Under the pieces are notes generated by a model, which saw nothing but the letters and a program-made list of their open reading frames with translations, searched no databases and was not told the origin of the DNA. 64,000 nucleotides of DNA from Marinilongibacter aquaticus (GTDB lineage: Bacteria > Bacteroidota > Bacteroidia > Cytophagales > Spirosomataceae): contig NZ_CP083757.1 in NCBI RefSeq assembly GCF_020149935.1, positions 1,054,001 to 1,118,000 of the forward strand, in the 5' to 3' direction. A program made the position numbers and the translations under genes. This document shows positions 1 through 8,332 of the stretch, piece after piece (the first letter of the stretch is position 1; each line of letters begins with the position of its first letter).

Positions 1-141
1 TACGGTGTACCCTACCGCTTGCATTTTCTTTGGGATAAAGACAAAGGCGAAGAAAATCCAGATACTGAATTTGTTCCGGGTTCAAACCAAGGGAAAGGCA
101 AGAAAAAAACAAAGAAACGCTACCCTTGGGAGAAATGGTAG
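1..141 (+). CDS. C-terminal end of an unrecognised protein (partial)
   Basis: The reading frame is open from the first base and stops at TAG 139-141, giving the last 46 residues of a gene that enters from the left edge. The tail is aromatic and basic, with a Gly/Lys-rich stretch (GKGKKKTKKR) and a final PWEKW. I do not recognise a family from this fragment. It converges on the cytochrome gene with only two bases between the stop codons, so there is no room for a separate terminator. Confidence 0.6.
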   Translation, partial: YGVPYRLHFLWDKDKGEENPDTEFVPGSNQGKGKKKTKKRYPWEKW

Positions 142-143
142 AG

Positions 144-1337
144 TCAGTTCACCACAAAATGTTCCGTTTTGTCGTAGGTCGTGATGTACAAAGGATAATT
201 GTCGCCCAATTTATTGTATTCGGCATTTTCTTTGCTCAACCGATGCTTTGTGACTTTCATAGAAAGGGTATATTCGCCAGCCTCTAGCAATTGATTTTTC
301 AAAGTATACTCACGCGACTCACCGGGGTTTATGTTGTTGTCACTTAGTTTTTTTGCTTCGGGATACCATTCCCATTCTTCACCGATACGAAATTGTTCTT
401 TTTTCAACACTTCGCCCTGTGCATTTTGAAGAGCTAAATCGATGAGAAAAAAACGTTCTGGATCGCCCGTAGGCACGCGATGACCCGCATTTTCATTTTT
501 TACTTTCAATGTAAAATCTAGACTCTCGCCCACTTTGTACATTTTTTTAAGGGCTTCGGGATAGAAAACCAGTCCGTTTTGTACGGTAGTTTGCACCGTG
601 TCGAATTTCGGAATGCCCGAGCCTGTAAAAAAGTGACGATGTGATTTTCGGACTGGGTAGCCCTCTACAATTGGCCGATCGATCTCGGCCATGTGGCAAT
701 CGATGCAGTTCTTTTCCTCATGAAAAGGGCCTGCTTTCCATTCATCGCCCGTTTGAAAAGTACAGGCCAAGGTAGGCGTAACTACCGCATTGGCATTGTG
801 GCAGCCCAAACAAAGGCTCTCGGAAAGCATTTTGCTGTCTTTGGTAATTTTATGCGGGGCTCCCTCGTATCCGTGCACACCGACAATGGCTTTGTTGCGG
901 ACATGACAACTCGCACAGGTTATGCCTTCCAATTTCAACTGCGGATCGAAATGCGGATTTTCCCTTTTTACAGGTCGATAAATGTCTCCGTTAATCAAAC
1001 CATCCACAATAAATTCCTGCTGATTTTGCAGGGGAATATGGCAATTGATGCACAAGAAAGGGCTGCTTTCTTTTTTAAGTTCGGCCTGAAATTGGAGGTC
1101 GGTCCATGCATGAGCATGTGTAGCCAACCTCCATTCTTCATAGATTTCTTTATGGCATGTGCCGCAATCCTCGGCACGTAAAGACACCAAACCCTCTGGC
1201 AATTCCTGATACGGAAAAGCCTTTTCCCAACGGTTTGTCAACGGCATTACCTCTTCTTTTTCATAGATAAAAAGAACATAGGCCACCGCTGCAGCAAACA
1301 CCGCAAGGCTGATGAGGATAAGGACTGATCTCTTCAC
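144..1337 (-). CDS. Membrane-anchored pentaheme c-type cytochrome
   Basis: The 397-residue protein starts with a single hydrophobic segment (about residues 4-24) that should anchor it to the inner membrane facing the periplasm. Five CxxCH heme-binding motifs are visible at about residues 58-62, 96-100, 141-145, 176-180 and 211-215, and extra His residues (HAHAW, HGYEG) could be distal ligands. Residues from about 250 to the end carry no heme motif and look like a beta-sandwich domain. The layout resembles cytochrome c-554-type multiheme proteins. A role in periplasmic electron transfer is certain in outline, but donor and acceptor cannot be read from the sequence. No reductase or maturation gene is adjacent. 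Confidence 0.85.
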   Translation of the reverse strand: MKRSVLILISLAVFAAAVAYVLFIYEKEEVMPLTNRWEKAFPYQELPEGLVSLRAEDCGTCHKEIYEEWRLATHAHAWTDLQFQAELKKESSPFLCINCHIPLQNQQEFIVDGLINGDIYRPVKRENPHFDPQLKLEGITCASCHVRNKAIVGVHGYEGAPHKITKDSKMLSESLCLGCHNANAVVTPTLACTFQTGDEWKAGPFHEEKNCIDCHMAEIDRPIVEGYPVRKSHRHFFTGSGIPKFDTVQTTVQNGLVFYPEALKKMYKVGESLDFTLKVKNENAGHRVPTGDPERFFLIDLALQNAQGEVLKKEQFRIGEEWEWYPEAKKLSDNNINPGESREYTLKNQLLEAGEYTLSMKVTKHRLSKENAEYNKLGDNYPLYITTYDKTEHFVVN

Positions 1338-1350
1338 AAAAATTCAGAGC

Positions 1351-1800
1351 TTAAAAATCCAAATGGCAATTGATCCACTCGTTATCGAAACGCGTTTTGT
1401 ATTTGCGGTAAAAATTGATGGCCGAATTGTTCCAATCCAATACTTGCCACATCATACCGCTGCACCCCGTATTTTTGGCTTCTTCAACCGTTCTTTCAAA
1501 TAGGGCTTTTCCCACACCTTGTCCTCGAAGCTCTTCGGTTACCACAATATCTTCCAAATAGAGTCTCTTGCCTTTCCAGGTGGAGTAACGCGGATAAAAA
1601 ATTGAAATGCCGACCAACTTGCCGTCGAGCTCGGCTACAAATGAATTGAAAATCGGTTTATCGCCAAAGCCCGCTTCCAGCATGGCTTCTTCTGTATTCG
1701 TTACCTCTTCCGAGGCCTTTTCGTATTCGGCCAATTCTTTTACCAATTGCATAATGGCCGGTACATCTTCGGCTTTCCCCTCACGAATAGTCATGTTCAT
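1351..1800 (-). CDS. GNAT-family N-acetyltransferase, SSAT-like
   Basis: A single GNAT domain fills the protein. The acetyl-CoA binding motif (LRGQGVGKALFE) follows the core strand EDIVVTEE, and the C-terminal LDWNNSAINFYRK is typical of the diamine/spermidine N-acetyltransferase-like branch of the family. I start at the ATG at 1800 (protein begins MNMTIREG), because the 16 residues encoded from the ATG at 1848 are basic and unlike the family; an internal ATG at 1794 is also possible. The substrate is not determinable: polyamines, thialysine or another small amine fit the family. Confidence 0.85.
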   Translation of the reverse strand: MNMTIREGKAEDVPAIMQLVKELAEYEKASEEVTNTEEAMLEAGFGDKPIFNSFVAELDGKLVGISIFYPRYSTWKGKRLYLEDIVVTEELRGQGVGKALFERTVEEAKNTGCSGMMWQVLDWNNSAINFYRKYKTRFDNEWINCHLDF

Positions 1801-1860
1801 GCGTATTTCTCGTTTTGTTCGTTTAATTTCTGTGCTGAAATTACACAATTTTGGCCGAAT

Positions 1861-2895
1861 CTAGACATGCTGCACGTAAGCTTCCCACTTTTCGAGTAAG
1901 GTTTGCATGTCTTCTGGAAGTTCAGAATCAAACTGCATCCATTCTTTCTTTTCGGGGTGCTCAAAACCCAAAGATTTCGCATGCAAAGCTTGGCGAGGCA
2001 GTATTTGAAAACAGTTTTCAACGAACTGCTTGTATTTCGAAAACATGTTGCCGCGTAAAATGCGGTCACCTCCATATGTGGCGTCTCCAAACAGCGGATG
2101 GCCAATGTATTTCATGTGGGCCCGAATCTGATGCGTTCTTCCGGTTTCCAAATTGCATTTGACCAAACTCACATACCGCATACGTTTCAAAACCTCGTAA
2201 TGCGTTATGGCCTCTCGGCCGTAACCACCATCTTCATACACTTCTGTCACACGGCGATCTTTTTGGCTTCGGCCCAATTTGGCATTGATTGTGCCCTTGT
2301 CTTGCTCGGGTTCGCCCCAAATCAGGGCGTAATATGTGCGTTCGGTAGAATGATCGGCAAACTGGCGAGCCAAATGCTGCATGGCATACTCGGTTTTGGC
2401 GATCACCAATAAACCCGACGTCCCTTTGTCGATGCGGTGCACCAAACCGGGTCGGATTGCCCCGTTTTTCGAGGTTGGCAACTGCCCAAAGTGATACACC
2501 AAGGCATTGACCAATGTGCCGTCCCAATTGGCAAAACCGGGGTGTACAACCATTTGAGCGTCTTTGTTCACGATCAACACGGCCTCGTCTTCATACACAA
2601 TATTGAGGGGAATATTTTCCGGCAAAATTTCTGTCGGTTCGCGAGGTGGTTTGGGCAAAGCCACCACAATACGATCGCCCGGCTTGGGCTTATAACTCGA
2701 TTTCACCACCTGCCCGTTTACCCGAACAGACTGAGAATCGATGGCATTTTGAATTTTATTTCGCGAGGATTTCTTCAGGTGAATGGCCAAAAGTTTATCC
2801 AAGCGCATCGGCGTTTGCCCTGGGTCTACATCCAAACTGAAGTGCTCATACAGCTCTTCTTCCTCGTCATCGAATATTTTGTTATTCTCTTCCAA
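1861..2895 (-). CDS. rluD: Large-subunit rRNA pseudouridine synthase, RluA/RluD family
   Basis: The 344-residue protein has an acidic N-terminus (about 1-22), an S4 RNA-binding domain (about 28-75), and the RluA-type catalytic domain with the signature HRIDKGTSG, in which Asp156 is the expected catalytic residue. Family members isomerise uridines in 23S rRNA; RluD modifies helix 69. The length and S4 domain fit RluD better than RluA, but site specificity cannot be proven here. The gene lies downstream of, and in opposite orientation to, the deaminase gene that begins just beyond its start, so the two share a very short divergent intergenic region. Confidence 0.88.
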   Translation of the reverse strand: MEENNKIFDDEEEELYEHFSLDVDPGQTPMRLDKLLAIHLKKSSRNKIQNAIDSQSVRVNGQVVKSSYKPKPGDRIVVALPKPPREPTEILPENIPLNIVYEDEAVLIVNKDAQMVVHPGFANWDGTLVNALVYHFGQLPTSKNGAIRPGLVHRIDKGTSGLLVIAKTEYAMQHLARQFADHSTERTYYALIWGEPEQDKGTINAKLGRSQKDRRVTEVYEDGGYGREAITHYEVLKRMRYVSLVKCNLETGRTHQIRAHMKYIGHPLFGDATYGGDRILRGNMFSKYKQFVENCFQILPRQALHAKSLGFEHPEKKEWMQFDSELPEDMQTLLEKWEAYVQHV

Positions 2896-2905
2896 TTTCT
2901 TCTAT

Positions 2906-3814
2906 TTGCCGCAAAATTACCGCATTCCTTTGGATTTCGAAAAGCATATTCAATACCCTAGTCCATTGCGTGAGCTTGCACACCCCTTGTTTCACGAGAA
3001 AAAACTGCGTGTTTGGCTCAAAGAAGACTACCGCACGCACCCTGCCCTTTCGGGAAACAAATTCAGGAAATTGAAATACAATCTCATCGAAGCGAAGGCC
3101 AAAGGCTTTCGTAAGCTTTTGACTTTCGGTGGAGCCCATTCGAACCATATCTATGCTGTAGCGGCTGCTGGCCCACTTTTTGGTTTCCAAACCGAAGCTT
3201 TGATCCGTGGTGACGAGCTGCACAATACCTCGAGCCCTACGCTCAAATTTGCACACCAACAGGGCATGAAATTGCATTTTGTGAGTCGAAGCGATTATCG
3301 GCAAAAAGACAAATTGACCGCCTCCTTTGTGAGCGATCAATACCTTATTCCAGAAGGTGGCAGCAATACACTGGCTTTGAAAGGTTGTGCCGAAATGTGG
3401 GATGAAGTATTGGAAATTCTACAACCCGACCACCTTATTCTGGCGGCTGGCACGGGCGGGACCGCCGCAGGCATCCTTTCCAATGCCAAGAGTCAAACAC
3501 AGGTACATGCGGTGCCGGTTTTGAAAGGTGGTGCCTTCATTCGGGAAGAAGTGGAAATGTTGTTGGGTACTCCACAGCGGCGTTTAACCCTGCACACCGG
3601 CTTTCATTTCGGCGGCTACGCAAAAACAAATACTGAACTTTCAGAATTTATTGAACAATCAGAACTTTTATTTAACACAGAACTGGATCACGTATATACA
3701 GGTAAGATGTGCTACGCCGCCATGCAGCTGATTGCCGAAAATGCCTTTTCGCCCGGGCAGAAGATTGTGCTCTATCACAGCGGCGGCCTTCAAGGAAAAA
3801 CATATCTTGCTTAA
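2906..3814 (+). CDS. PLP-dependent deaminase, ACC deaminase/D-cysteine desulfhydrase family
   Basis: The core SGNKFRKLKYN carries the PLP-binding lysine typical of 1-aminocyclopropane-1-carboxylate deaminase and D-cysteine desulfhydrase, followed by FGGAHSNH and the Gly-rich AAGTGGTAAG phosphate-binding loop. No ATG lies between the divergent rluD start and the conserved region; TTG at 2906 or TTG at 2930 are the plausible starts, and a longer frame from 2783 would run into rluD on the other strand and encode a poly-Ser stretch unlike the family. The protein is a little short for the family (about 300 residues), as in other Bacteroidota homologues. Substrate remains open between D-cysteine and ACC. 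Confidence 0.8.
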   Translation: MPQNYRIPLDFEKHIQYPSPLRELAHPLFHEKKLRVWLKEDYRTHPALSGNKFRKLKYNLIEAKAKGFRKLLTFGGAHSNHIYAVAAAGPLFGFQTEALIRGDELHNTSSPTLKFAHQQGMKLHFVSRSDYRQKDKLTASFVSDQYLIPEGGSNTLALKGCAEMWDEVLEILQPDHLILAAGTGGTAAGILSNAKSQTQVHAVPVLKGGAFIREEVEMLLGTPQRRLTLHTGFHFGGYAKTNTELSEFIEQSELLFNTELDHVYTGKMCYAAMQLIAENAFSPGQKIVLYHSGGLQGKTYLA

Positions 3815-3861
3815 TTCGTGCACTTTACCTATATTTAATTGCAACATCAAGCCAGCAATTT

Positions 3862-4614
3862 ATGAAAAGCAAAATTTACTTGACCGCAAGTGCTTTCTTC
3901 CTCCTTTTCAGCTTAATCGCTAAGGCACAAAACACCAATTATTTTCAACCAAGAATCAGTACAGAATCCAATTATTCGCGGATAGACACCAACGCCCAAG
4001 GTCAAGTGGTGCTTATTTCGGGCTACAAAAGCTCAAACGTCCGGATGAACAGCATCAACGAATTTGAAAAAAAATACCTCGGCACGCCTTTCTTCAAGAA
4101 CGGTTGGTATACAGGCAGCTTTATACTTTCTGGCGGCAAAAGTGTAGAGGGACTTATGGCTTACGATTTGGTCAAAAACCAAGTGTATTATTCGCAAAAT
4201 ACAAACAGCAACGCCCAGACTTTCCGTCCAGACGATTTCACGATAAACGACACACATTTCACCAAATTGAAAGGTGAATACAGCCGAGCGGGCGATTTTT
4301 ATTACGAGATTTTGGCCGATGGCAATTACCTCTTGTTGAAACAATATACCTGTGATTACAAGCCAACAAAAACAGACGTGGACAATGGCTACGGTTCGAA
4401 CGCCAACAGAGAGTTTGAAGGTGAATACAAAAAAGAAGAAAAGCTGTACCTCACCTATGAGGGCCAATTGATTCTGGTCAAAAACAAAAAGAAATTCTAC
4501 CGTTCCTTGGGTGAGCTATATTCAAAAGCCTACGGTTTTTCTAAGGAAAAGAAATTGAACATAAGCAAAGAAGACGACGCTATTGCTTTGGTTGAACATT
4601 TGAACAAAAACTAG
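3862..4614 (+). CDS. Secreted protein of unknown function
   Basis: The 250-residue product starts with a clear Sec signal peptide (hydrophobic to about residue 20, cleavage after AKA). The remainder is hydrophilic, rich in Tyr, Asn and Lys, without a motif I recognise. The start at the ATG at 3862 is chosen because the signal peptide begins directly there, 47 bases after the previous stop. It is followed by a strong bidirectional terminator at 4656-4698. Export to the periplasm or outer surface is the only supported inference. Confidence 0.7.
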   Translation: MKSKIYLTASAFFLLFSLIAKAQNTNYFQPRISTESNYSRIDTNAQGQVVLISGYKSSNVRMNSINEFEKKYLGTPFFKNGWYTGSFILSGGKSVEGLMAYDLVKNQVYYSQNTNSNAQTFRPDDFTINDTHFTKLKGEYSRAGDFYYEILADGNYLLLKQYTCDYKPTKTDVDNGYGSNANREFEGEYKKEEKLYLTYEGQLILVKNKKKFYRSLGELYSKAYGFSKEKKLNISKEDDAIALVEHLNKN

Positions 4615-4655
4615 TCCTGACTTTACCTACAATCCTGATTTTACCTAAAAAAATT

Positions 4656-4698
4656 ACAAGGGGCATTTCCTCCAAATAAGCCCCTTGTTCATTTTTTT
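4656..4698. terminator. Bidirectional intrinsic terminator between convergent genes
   Basis: A perfect 9-bp stem, ACAAGGGGC (4656-4664) with GCCCCTTGT (4680-4688), encloses a 15-base loop. It is followed by a T run on the plus strand and, read the other way, by a T run on the minus strand (the A run before 4656). It therefore can end both the secreted-protein gene and hslU. Confidence 0.85.
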
Positions 4699-4699
4699 A

Positions 4700-6085
4700 T
4701 CAAAGAATGTACTGATTCAAATCTTTGTTTTTCACCAAATGAGCCAAACGTTCTGTCACCATCGTCTTGGTGATTTGAATGGCCTGCCCAGACGGGATCA
4801 AGTCTGGCACATCGAAAAGAATATCGTTCAGCAAATGGCTCATGACAGTTTGCAGTCGGCGGGCTCCAATATTCTCCACCTCCGAATTCGCCTGAAAAGC
4901 AATGTGTGCCAATTCTTTCAAGGCTTCATCATCAAAAGACAAACTCACCGATTCGGAAGCCAGCATGGCCGTGTACTGTTTGGTCAAAGCATTTTTAGGT
5001 TTGCTGAGAATCTGATAAAAATTCTCTTCGGTCAGCGACTCCAATTCCACACGTATTGGGAAACGGCCCTGCAATTCGGGAATCAAATCCGCTGGTTTGC
5101 TGACATGAAAAGCCCCAGCCGCAATAAATAAAATGTGGTCGGTTTTAATGCTTCCGTGTTTTGTATTGACCGTCGAACCCTCTACAATCGGCAGTAAATC
5201 GCGTTGTACGCCTTCGCGGCTCACATCAGGCCCACCTTTTCCGTTCGAGCCGGCCACCTTATCGATTTCATCAATGAAAATCATGCCCAAGTTTTCGGCC
5301 TTCCAAATGGCCTCTTCTTTCACCTCATCCATATCAATGAGCTTCGCCGATTCTTCTTCGATCAACAGTTTCCGGGCCTCGGCAATCGTCACCTTTCTTT
5401 TCTTGTTCTTCTTGGGCATCATCCCTCCAATCATTTCTTGGATGTTCATCATCGACACATCGTCGATCGGACCACCCATGACACCAATCGGAGCCGAACC
5501 CGCATTTTTTACAGTGACTTCGATTTTCCTCTCTTCAAGTTCTTTTTGCTGTAGCTTTCTACGAAAAGACTCACGGGTTTTCTCGTTCAATTCTTCATCA
5601 CGCGTTTGCCCTACTTCTTCTGGAATTCCCACTTTGGCTCTTTCGACCTTTTTCGAAATGGGGGGAATCAGAATATCAAGGATCATGTCTTCGACAATGG
5701 CTTCAGCCTTTACTTTCACCTCTTCTTTTTTAGCCGTTTTTACCATATTGACCGAATGTTCGACCAAATCACGCACCATGCTTTCCACATCTCGGCCCAC
5801 GTAGCCCACTTCCGTAAATTTTGAAGCTTCGACTTTTGTAAAGGGAGCATCGGCAATATTGGCCAAACGACGAGCAATTTCGGTCTTTCCCACACCCGTA
5901 GAGCCTATCATTAGAATGTTGTTCGGCTGGATTTCCTTACGCATTTCTTCGCTGGCATTCATTCTACGCCAACGGTTTCTCAAGGCCACGGCTACATTTT
6001 TCTTGGCATCTGTTTGGCCAATTATATATTTATCGAGTTCTGCAACGATTTGCTTCGGTGTCAAATTTTCTATCGAACCTGTCAT
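4700..6085 (-). CDS. hslU: ATP-dependent protease ATPase subunit HslU (ClpY)
   Basis: HslU is the AAA+ unfoldase that feeds substrates into the HslV peptidase in the cytoplasm. Walker A GSTGVGKTE is at about residues 61-69, Walker B FIDEID follows the family-specific I-domain (about 110-240), and the sensor-2 region with GARRLQTVM and the C-terminal tail that docks into HslV (ending NQYIL) are all present. The 461-residue length is normal. Unusually, hslV is not adjacent: it lies about 7 kb away (13070-13609) on the same strand with unrelated genes between. The gene ends two bases before a bidirectional terminator. Confidence 0.97.
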   Translation of the reverse strand: MTGSIENLTPKQIVAELDKYIIGQTDAKKNVAVALRNRWRRMNASEEMRKEIQPNNILMIGSTGVGKTEIARRLANIADAPFTKVEASKFTEVGYVGRDVESMVRDLVEHSVNMVKTAKKEEVKVKAEAIVEDMILDILIPPISKKVERAKVGIPEEVGQTRDEELNEKTRESFRRKLQQKELEERKIEVTVKNAGSAPIGVMGGPIDDVSMMNIQEMIGGMMPKKNKKRKVTIAEARKLLIEEESAKLIDMDEVKEEAIWKAENLGMIFIDEIDKVAGSNGKGGPDVSREGVQRDLLPIVEGSTVNTKHGSIKTDHILFIAAGAFHVSKPADLIPELQGRFPIRVELESLTEENFYQILSKPKNALTKQYTAMLASESVSLSFDDEALKELAHIAFQANSEVENIGARRLQTVMSHLLNDILFDVPDLIPSGQAIQITKTMVTERLAHLVKNKDLNQYIL

Positions 6086-6195
6086 TTAATCTTGTTTAAT
6101 TCAACAATAGCGAAACTTAATTCTTCTCGGACTAAAACAAAGCCACCAGTAGAAAGATTTCCCAGAAATGTTTTTTCGGCATGGAAGGCATAAAT

Positions 6196-6957
6196 CTACC
6201 ACAAACGGCCAAGACGTAGGCCAAATGCCCCACTGATGCTGGGATGCAAGTGGTTTCTCCCTTGATAAATTGTGCCCAATGTTCTCGGGTATTCGCTGTT
6301 TCCGAACGAAAAAGAATACCCTGAATCGTCGGTAACCGTAGAAGTATTGTAAATGACGCGTACGCCCAAACCCAGAAAAAAATCGATGACCATAGGATGT
6401 TTCGGATTTTCAGGATTTTTGCTCAGCTTGGTCTGTAGACCGAGCTTGAAATGCACACCCGACACAAACTTCCTTGTCGTGGCGGGCACGAGCTCGTAAT
6501 ATGTTGGCATGTACTCGTAATATTCTCGACCCACTTCCATGGGGTGATGCCGAATAGCAAACTTGTTCAGCAATTCAAAACCATAATAGGGTCCTTCGCA
6601 AATACTTCTCCCTTTGGCAATCGAACTGGTGTATTTTCGGTATTCGATACGCGAACGAAACTGATGAAAATAACCATACCGCTCGTTCCACCTTGCGTCC
6701 TCGTCGCTTTTCCACAAATTCCAATTTGAATATCCGTAGCCCCATTCTACATGAAAAGCATTTCTTTTTTCGCCGACGTGCTCATACGCCAAAGAAAAAC
6801 CGTTGTCGAGATCAAAAGGATGCAACAAATTGAATTTAAACAAATTGGCTCTCCTCAAACTATCCAAGTCTTGACCTTTTGCCGGGCAAGCCATCGCGGA
6901 AAGAAAGCAAAAGCTAATCACCAATTTCGATATGACTGAGCAAGGTAAATTGGTCAT
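6196..6957 (-). CDS. Outer-membrane-like protein of unknown function
   Basis: Starting at the ATG at 6957 the protein has a signal peptide (MTNLPCSVISKLVIS onward, cleavage near AKG) and about 230 residues of alternating aromatic and polar residues, with an ending GLRLGRLW typical of a small outer-membrane beta-barrel. The fold resembles DUF3575-type barrels, but I cannot assign it firmly. Its start overlaps the end of the preceding LVIVD gene by 44 bases, making it the third gene of a tightly packed unit. Longer starts up to 7053 would only add a non-signal-like leader. Confidence 0.65.
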   Translation of the reverse strand: MTNLPCSVISKLVISFCFLSAMACPAKGQDLDSLRRANLFKFNLLHPFDLDNGFSLAYEHVGEKRNAFHVEWGYGYSNWNLWKSDEDARWNERYGYFHQFRSRIEYRKYTSSIAKGRSICEGPYYGFELLNKFAIRHHPMEVGREYYEYMPTYYELVPATTRKFVSGVHFKLGLQTKLSKNPENPKHPMVIDFFLGLGVRVIYNTSTVTDDSGYSFSFGNSEYPRTLGTIYQGRNHLHPSISGAFGLRLGRLW

Positions 6958-7657
6958 TTTCTTCAAGTTTATATTGACTGATACCATTGGAAGCGGTGAT
7001 GAGTAGGCTGTTTTCCAAAGGAATAATGTCGCGAGCATTGATATTAAAATCACGTCGAACGGTTTGCATGTTTTCGGGATCGCTCAAATCGAAAATTCGA
7101 AGGCCGCGATCATCCTCTCCTACATAAAGTCGATTTCCTTTCACGGCAAGTCCAAAAGGATTGAGCAAAGAATACGAACGCACCAAATAAGGATCGAGCA
7201 AAGACCCGATATTCAATACATCCAGACGATTCACGCCGTTTCGGCAAGCTGTTCCGGAACGCAAAGTGGTAAACGCAAAATCGCCATCGGCCACAACCGG
7301 GTCACAGCTCAGAATGTGTTCGTATTTCGAAATAAAAGTCGGCGATTCCGGCAGGCTTACATCGTACACCCACATACCCGTTTGTGTGCCCAAGAGCAGA
7401 TTACCTTTGAACGGAAATATAGTTTCGGCAAAGGCATCGAGCGAAATTCGGTTGACCAAATCTGTGCTTTCTTCACTTAAATCGAAAACCAAAAGTTCAT
7501 GGGCTTTTACCGCATACAAATATCCATTCATCACTGTAAATCGTGCCAAAGAACCACCACGTCCCGTTTCAGAATCCACCGAATCTTTGAAGAAATCGCT
7601 TTTACACGATAACGTCAAAGCAAAAAACAAGAGATATAAGCCCAATTTTTTCATCAT
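6914..7657 (-). CDS. LVIVD-repeat lipoprotein (second copy)
   Basis: A lipoprotein signal peptide (lipobox near LTLSC) precedes repeats of the LVIVD/beta-propeller type, visible as the recurring pattern LLVFDLSE, MWVYDVSLPESP and LRIFDLSDPENM. Such propeller-like repeats form surface or periplasmic scaffolds of unknown partner. The ATG at 7657 overlaps the TGA of the preceding gene (ATGA), pointing to translational coupling; a second ATG at 7654 follows immediately. It shares the DPENP/DPENM repeat style with the upstream gene, so the two are probably ancient duplicates. Confidence 0.75.
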   Translation of the reverse strand: MMKKLGLYLLFFALTLSCKSDFFKDSVDSETGRGGSLARFTVMNGYLYAVKAHELLVFDLSEESTDLVNRISLDAFAETIFPFKGNLLLGTQTGMWVYDVSLPESPTFISKYEHILSCDPVVADGDFAFTTLRSGTACRNGVNRLDVLNIGSLLDPYLVRSYSLLNPFGLAVKGNRLYVGEDDRGLRIFDLSDPENMQTVRRDFNINARDIIPLENSLLITASNGISQYKLEENDQFTLLSHIEIGD

Positions 7658-8172
7658 CTTCGGCAATTCGGATTCACTACTTTGTCCAAAACCCAACTTA
7701 TTACATAGCCTTTGCTTTCTTCTGCACACACAAATTTTACATTTTGATAAGGCGGATAAAGCGGCATAGAAAATACATTTTCCACACGATTGATCAGTTT
7801 CGGCTCTGCCGGATTGACAAGAGAAAGCGTGACCAAATCAAGACCATTGTCGGCGTACAAGAGGTCGCCATTCATTTCAATATCTTGGTTTCCGGGAATG
7901 GCCACAAAATTCAGCCGCTTCGGATTTTCAGGATCAGTATTGTCAAAAATATGCACGCCTTTTTCCGGCTCGTTGATGAGCAGCAGGTTGCCTTTTATGT
8001 AAATCTTCCCGCTTTCAAATAACTTCTTATTTGGGTTGACGTGCACATCTCGCATGGCCTCGAGAGGTATATATACGGGCACATAGGCATCCACTTCTTT
8101 GGGCTCGTCCTTTTCATGGGCCGAACAAGAAAGCAAGAAAATTAGCCCCAAAAGTGCGTATTTTGCAGACAT
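7654..8172 (-). CDS. LVIVD-repeat lipoprotein (first copy, short)
   Basis: The 172-residue protein has a lipobox (IFLLSC) at about residues 11-16 and at least one clear LVIVD-type repeat (VHIFDNTDPENPKRL) with related segments (LVTLSLVNPAEPKLI). It is first in a three-gene unit, overlapping the next start by four bases. The function of this family is not known; it is likely attached to the outer or inner membrane facing the periplasm. Confidence 0.75.
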   Translation of the reverse strand: MSAKYALLGLIFLLSCSAHEKDEPKEVDAYVPVYIPLEAMRDVHVNPNKKLFESGKIYIKGNLLLINEPEKGVHIFDNTDPENPKRLNFVAIPGNQDIEMNGDLLYADNGLDLVTLSLVNPAEPKLINRVENVFSMPLYPPYQNVKFVCAEESKGYVISWVLDKVVNPNCRR

Positions 8173-8332
8173 AGCGAAAAGCCTTTTCCAATTCTAAGGG
8201 ATTTAAAAGCTCCACGCAAACGGACCCTGAGTTAACGGTTGCTAAATTATTTTACGGTCTCGTTTCGCCGAAGAAAAGAGAAAGGCGAACTTTAAAAAGC
8301 AAGTACAGGTTTACATCAAAATCGAACATCCT

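Noticed and set aside
4656-4698. Hairpin between the secreted-protein gene and hslU considered as a small RNA or riboswitch
   Set aside because: A perfect stem with T runs on both strands between convergent genes is fully explained as a bidirectional terminator.
5133-5804. Long open frame on the plus strand inside hslU
   Set aside because: It lies entirely antisense to a well-conserved gene and its product is a low-complexity Ser/Phe-rich sequence, as expected for a shadow frame.
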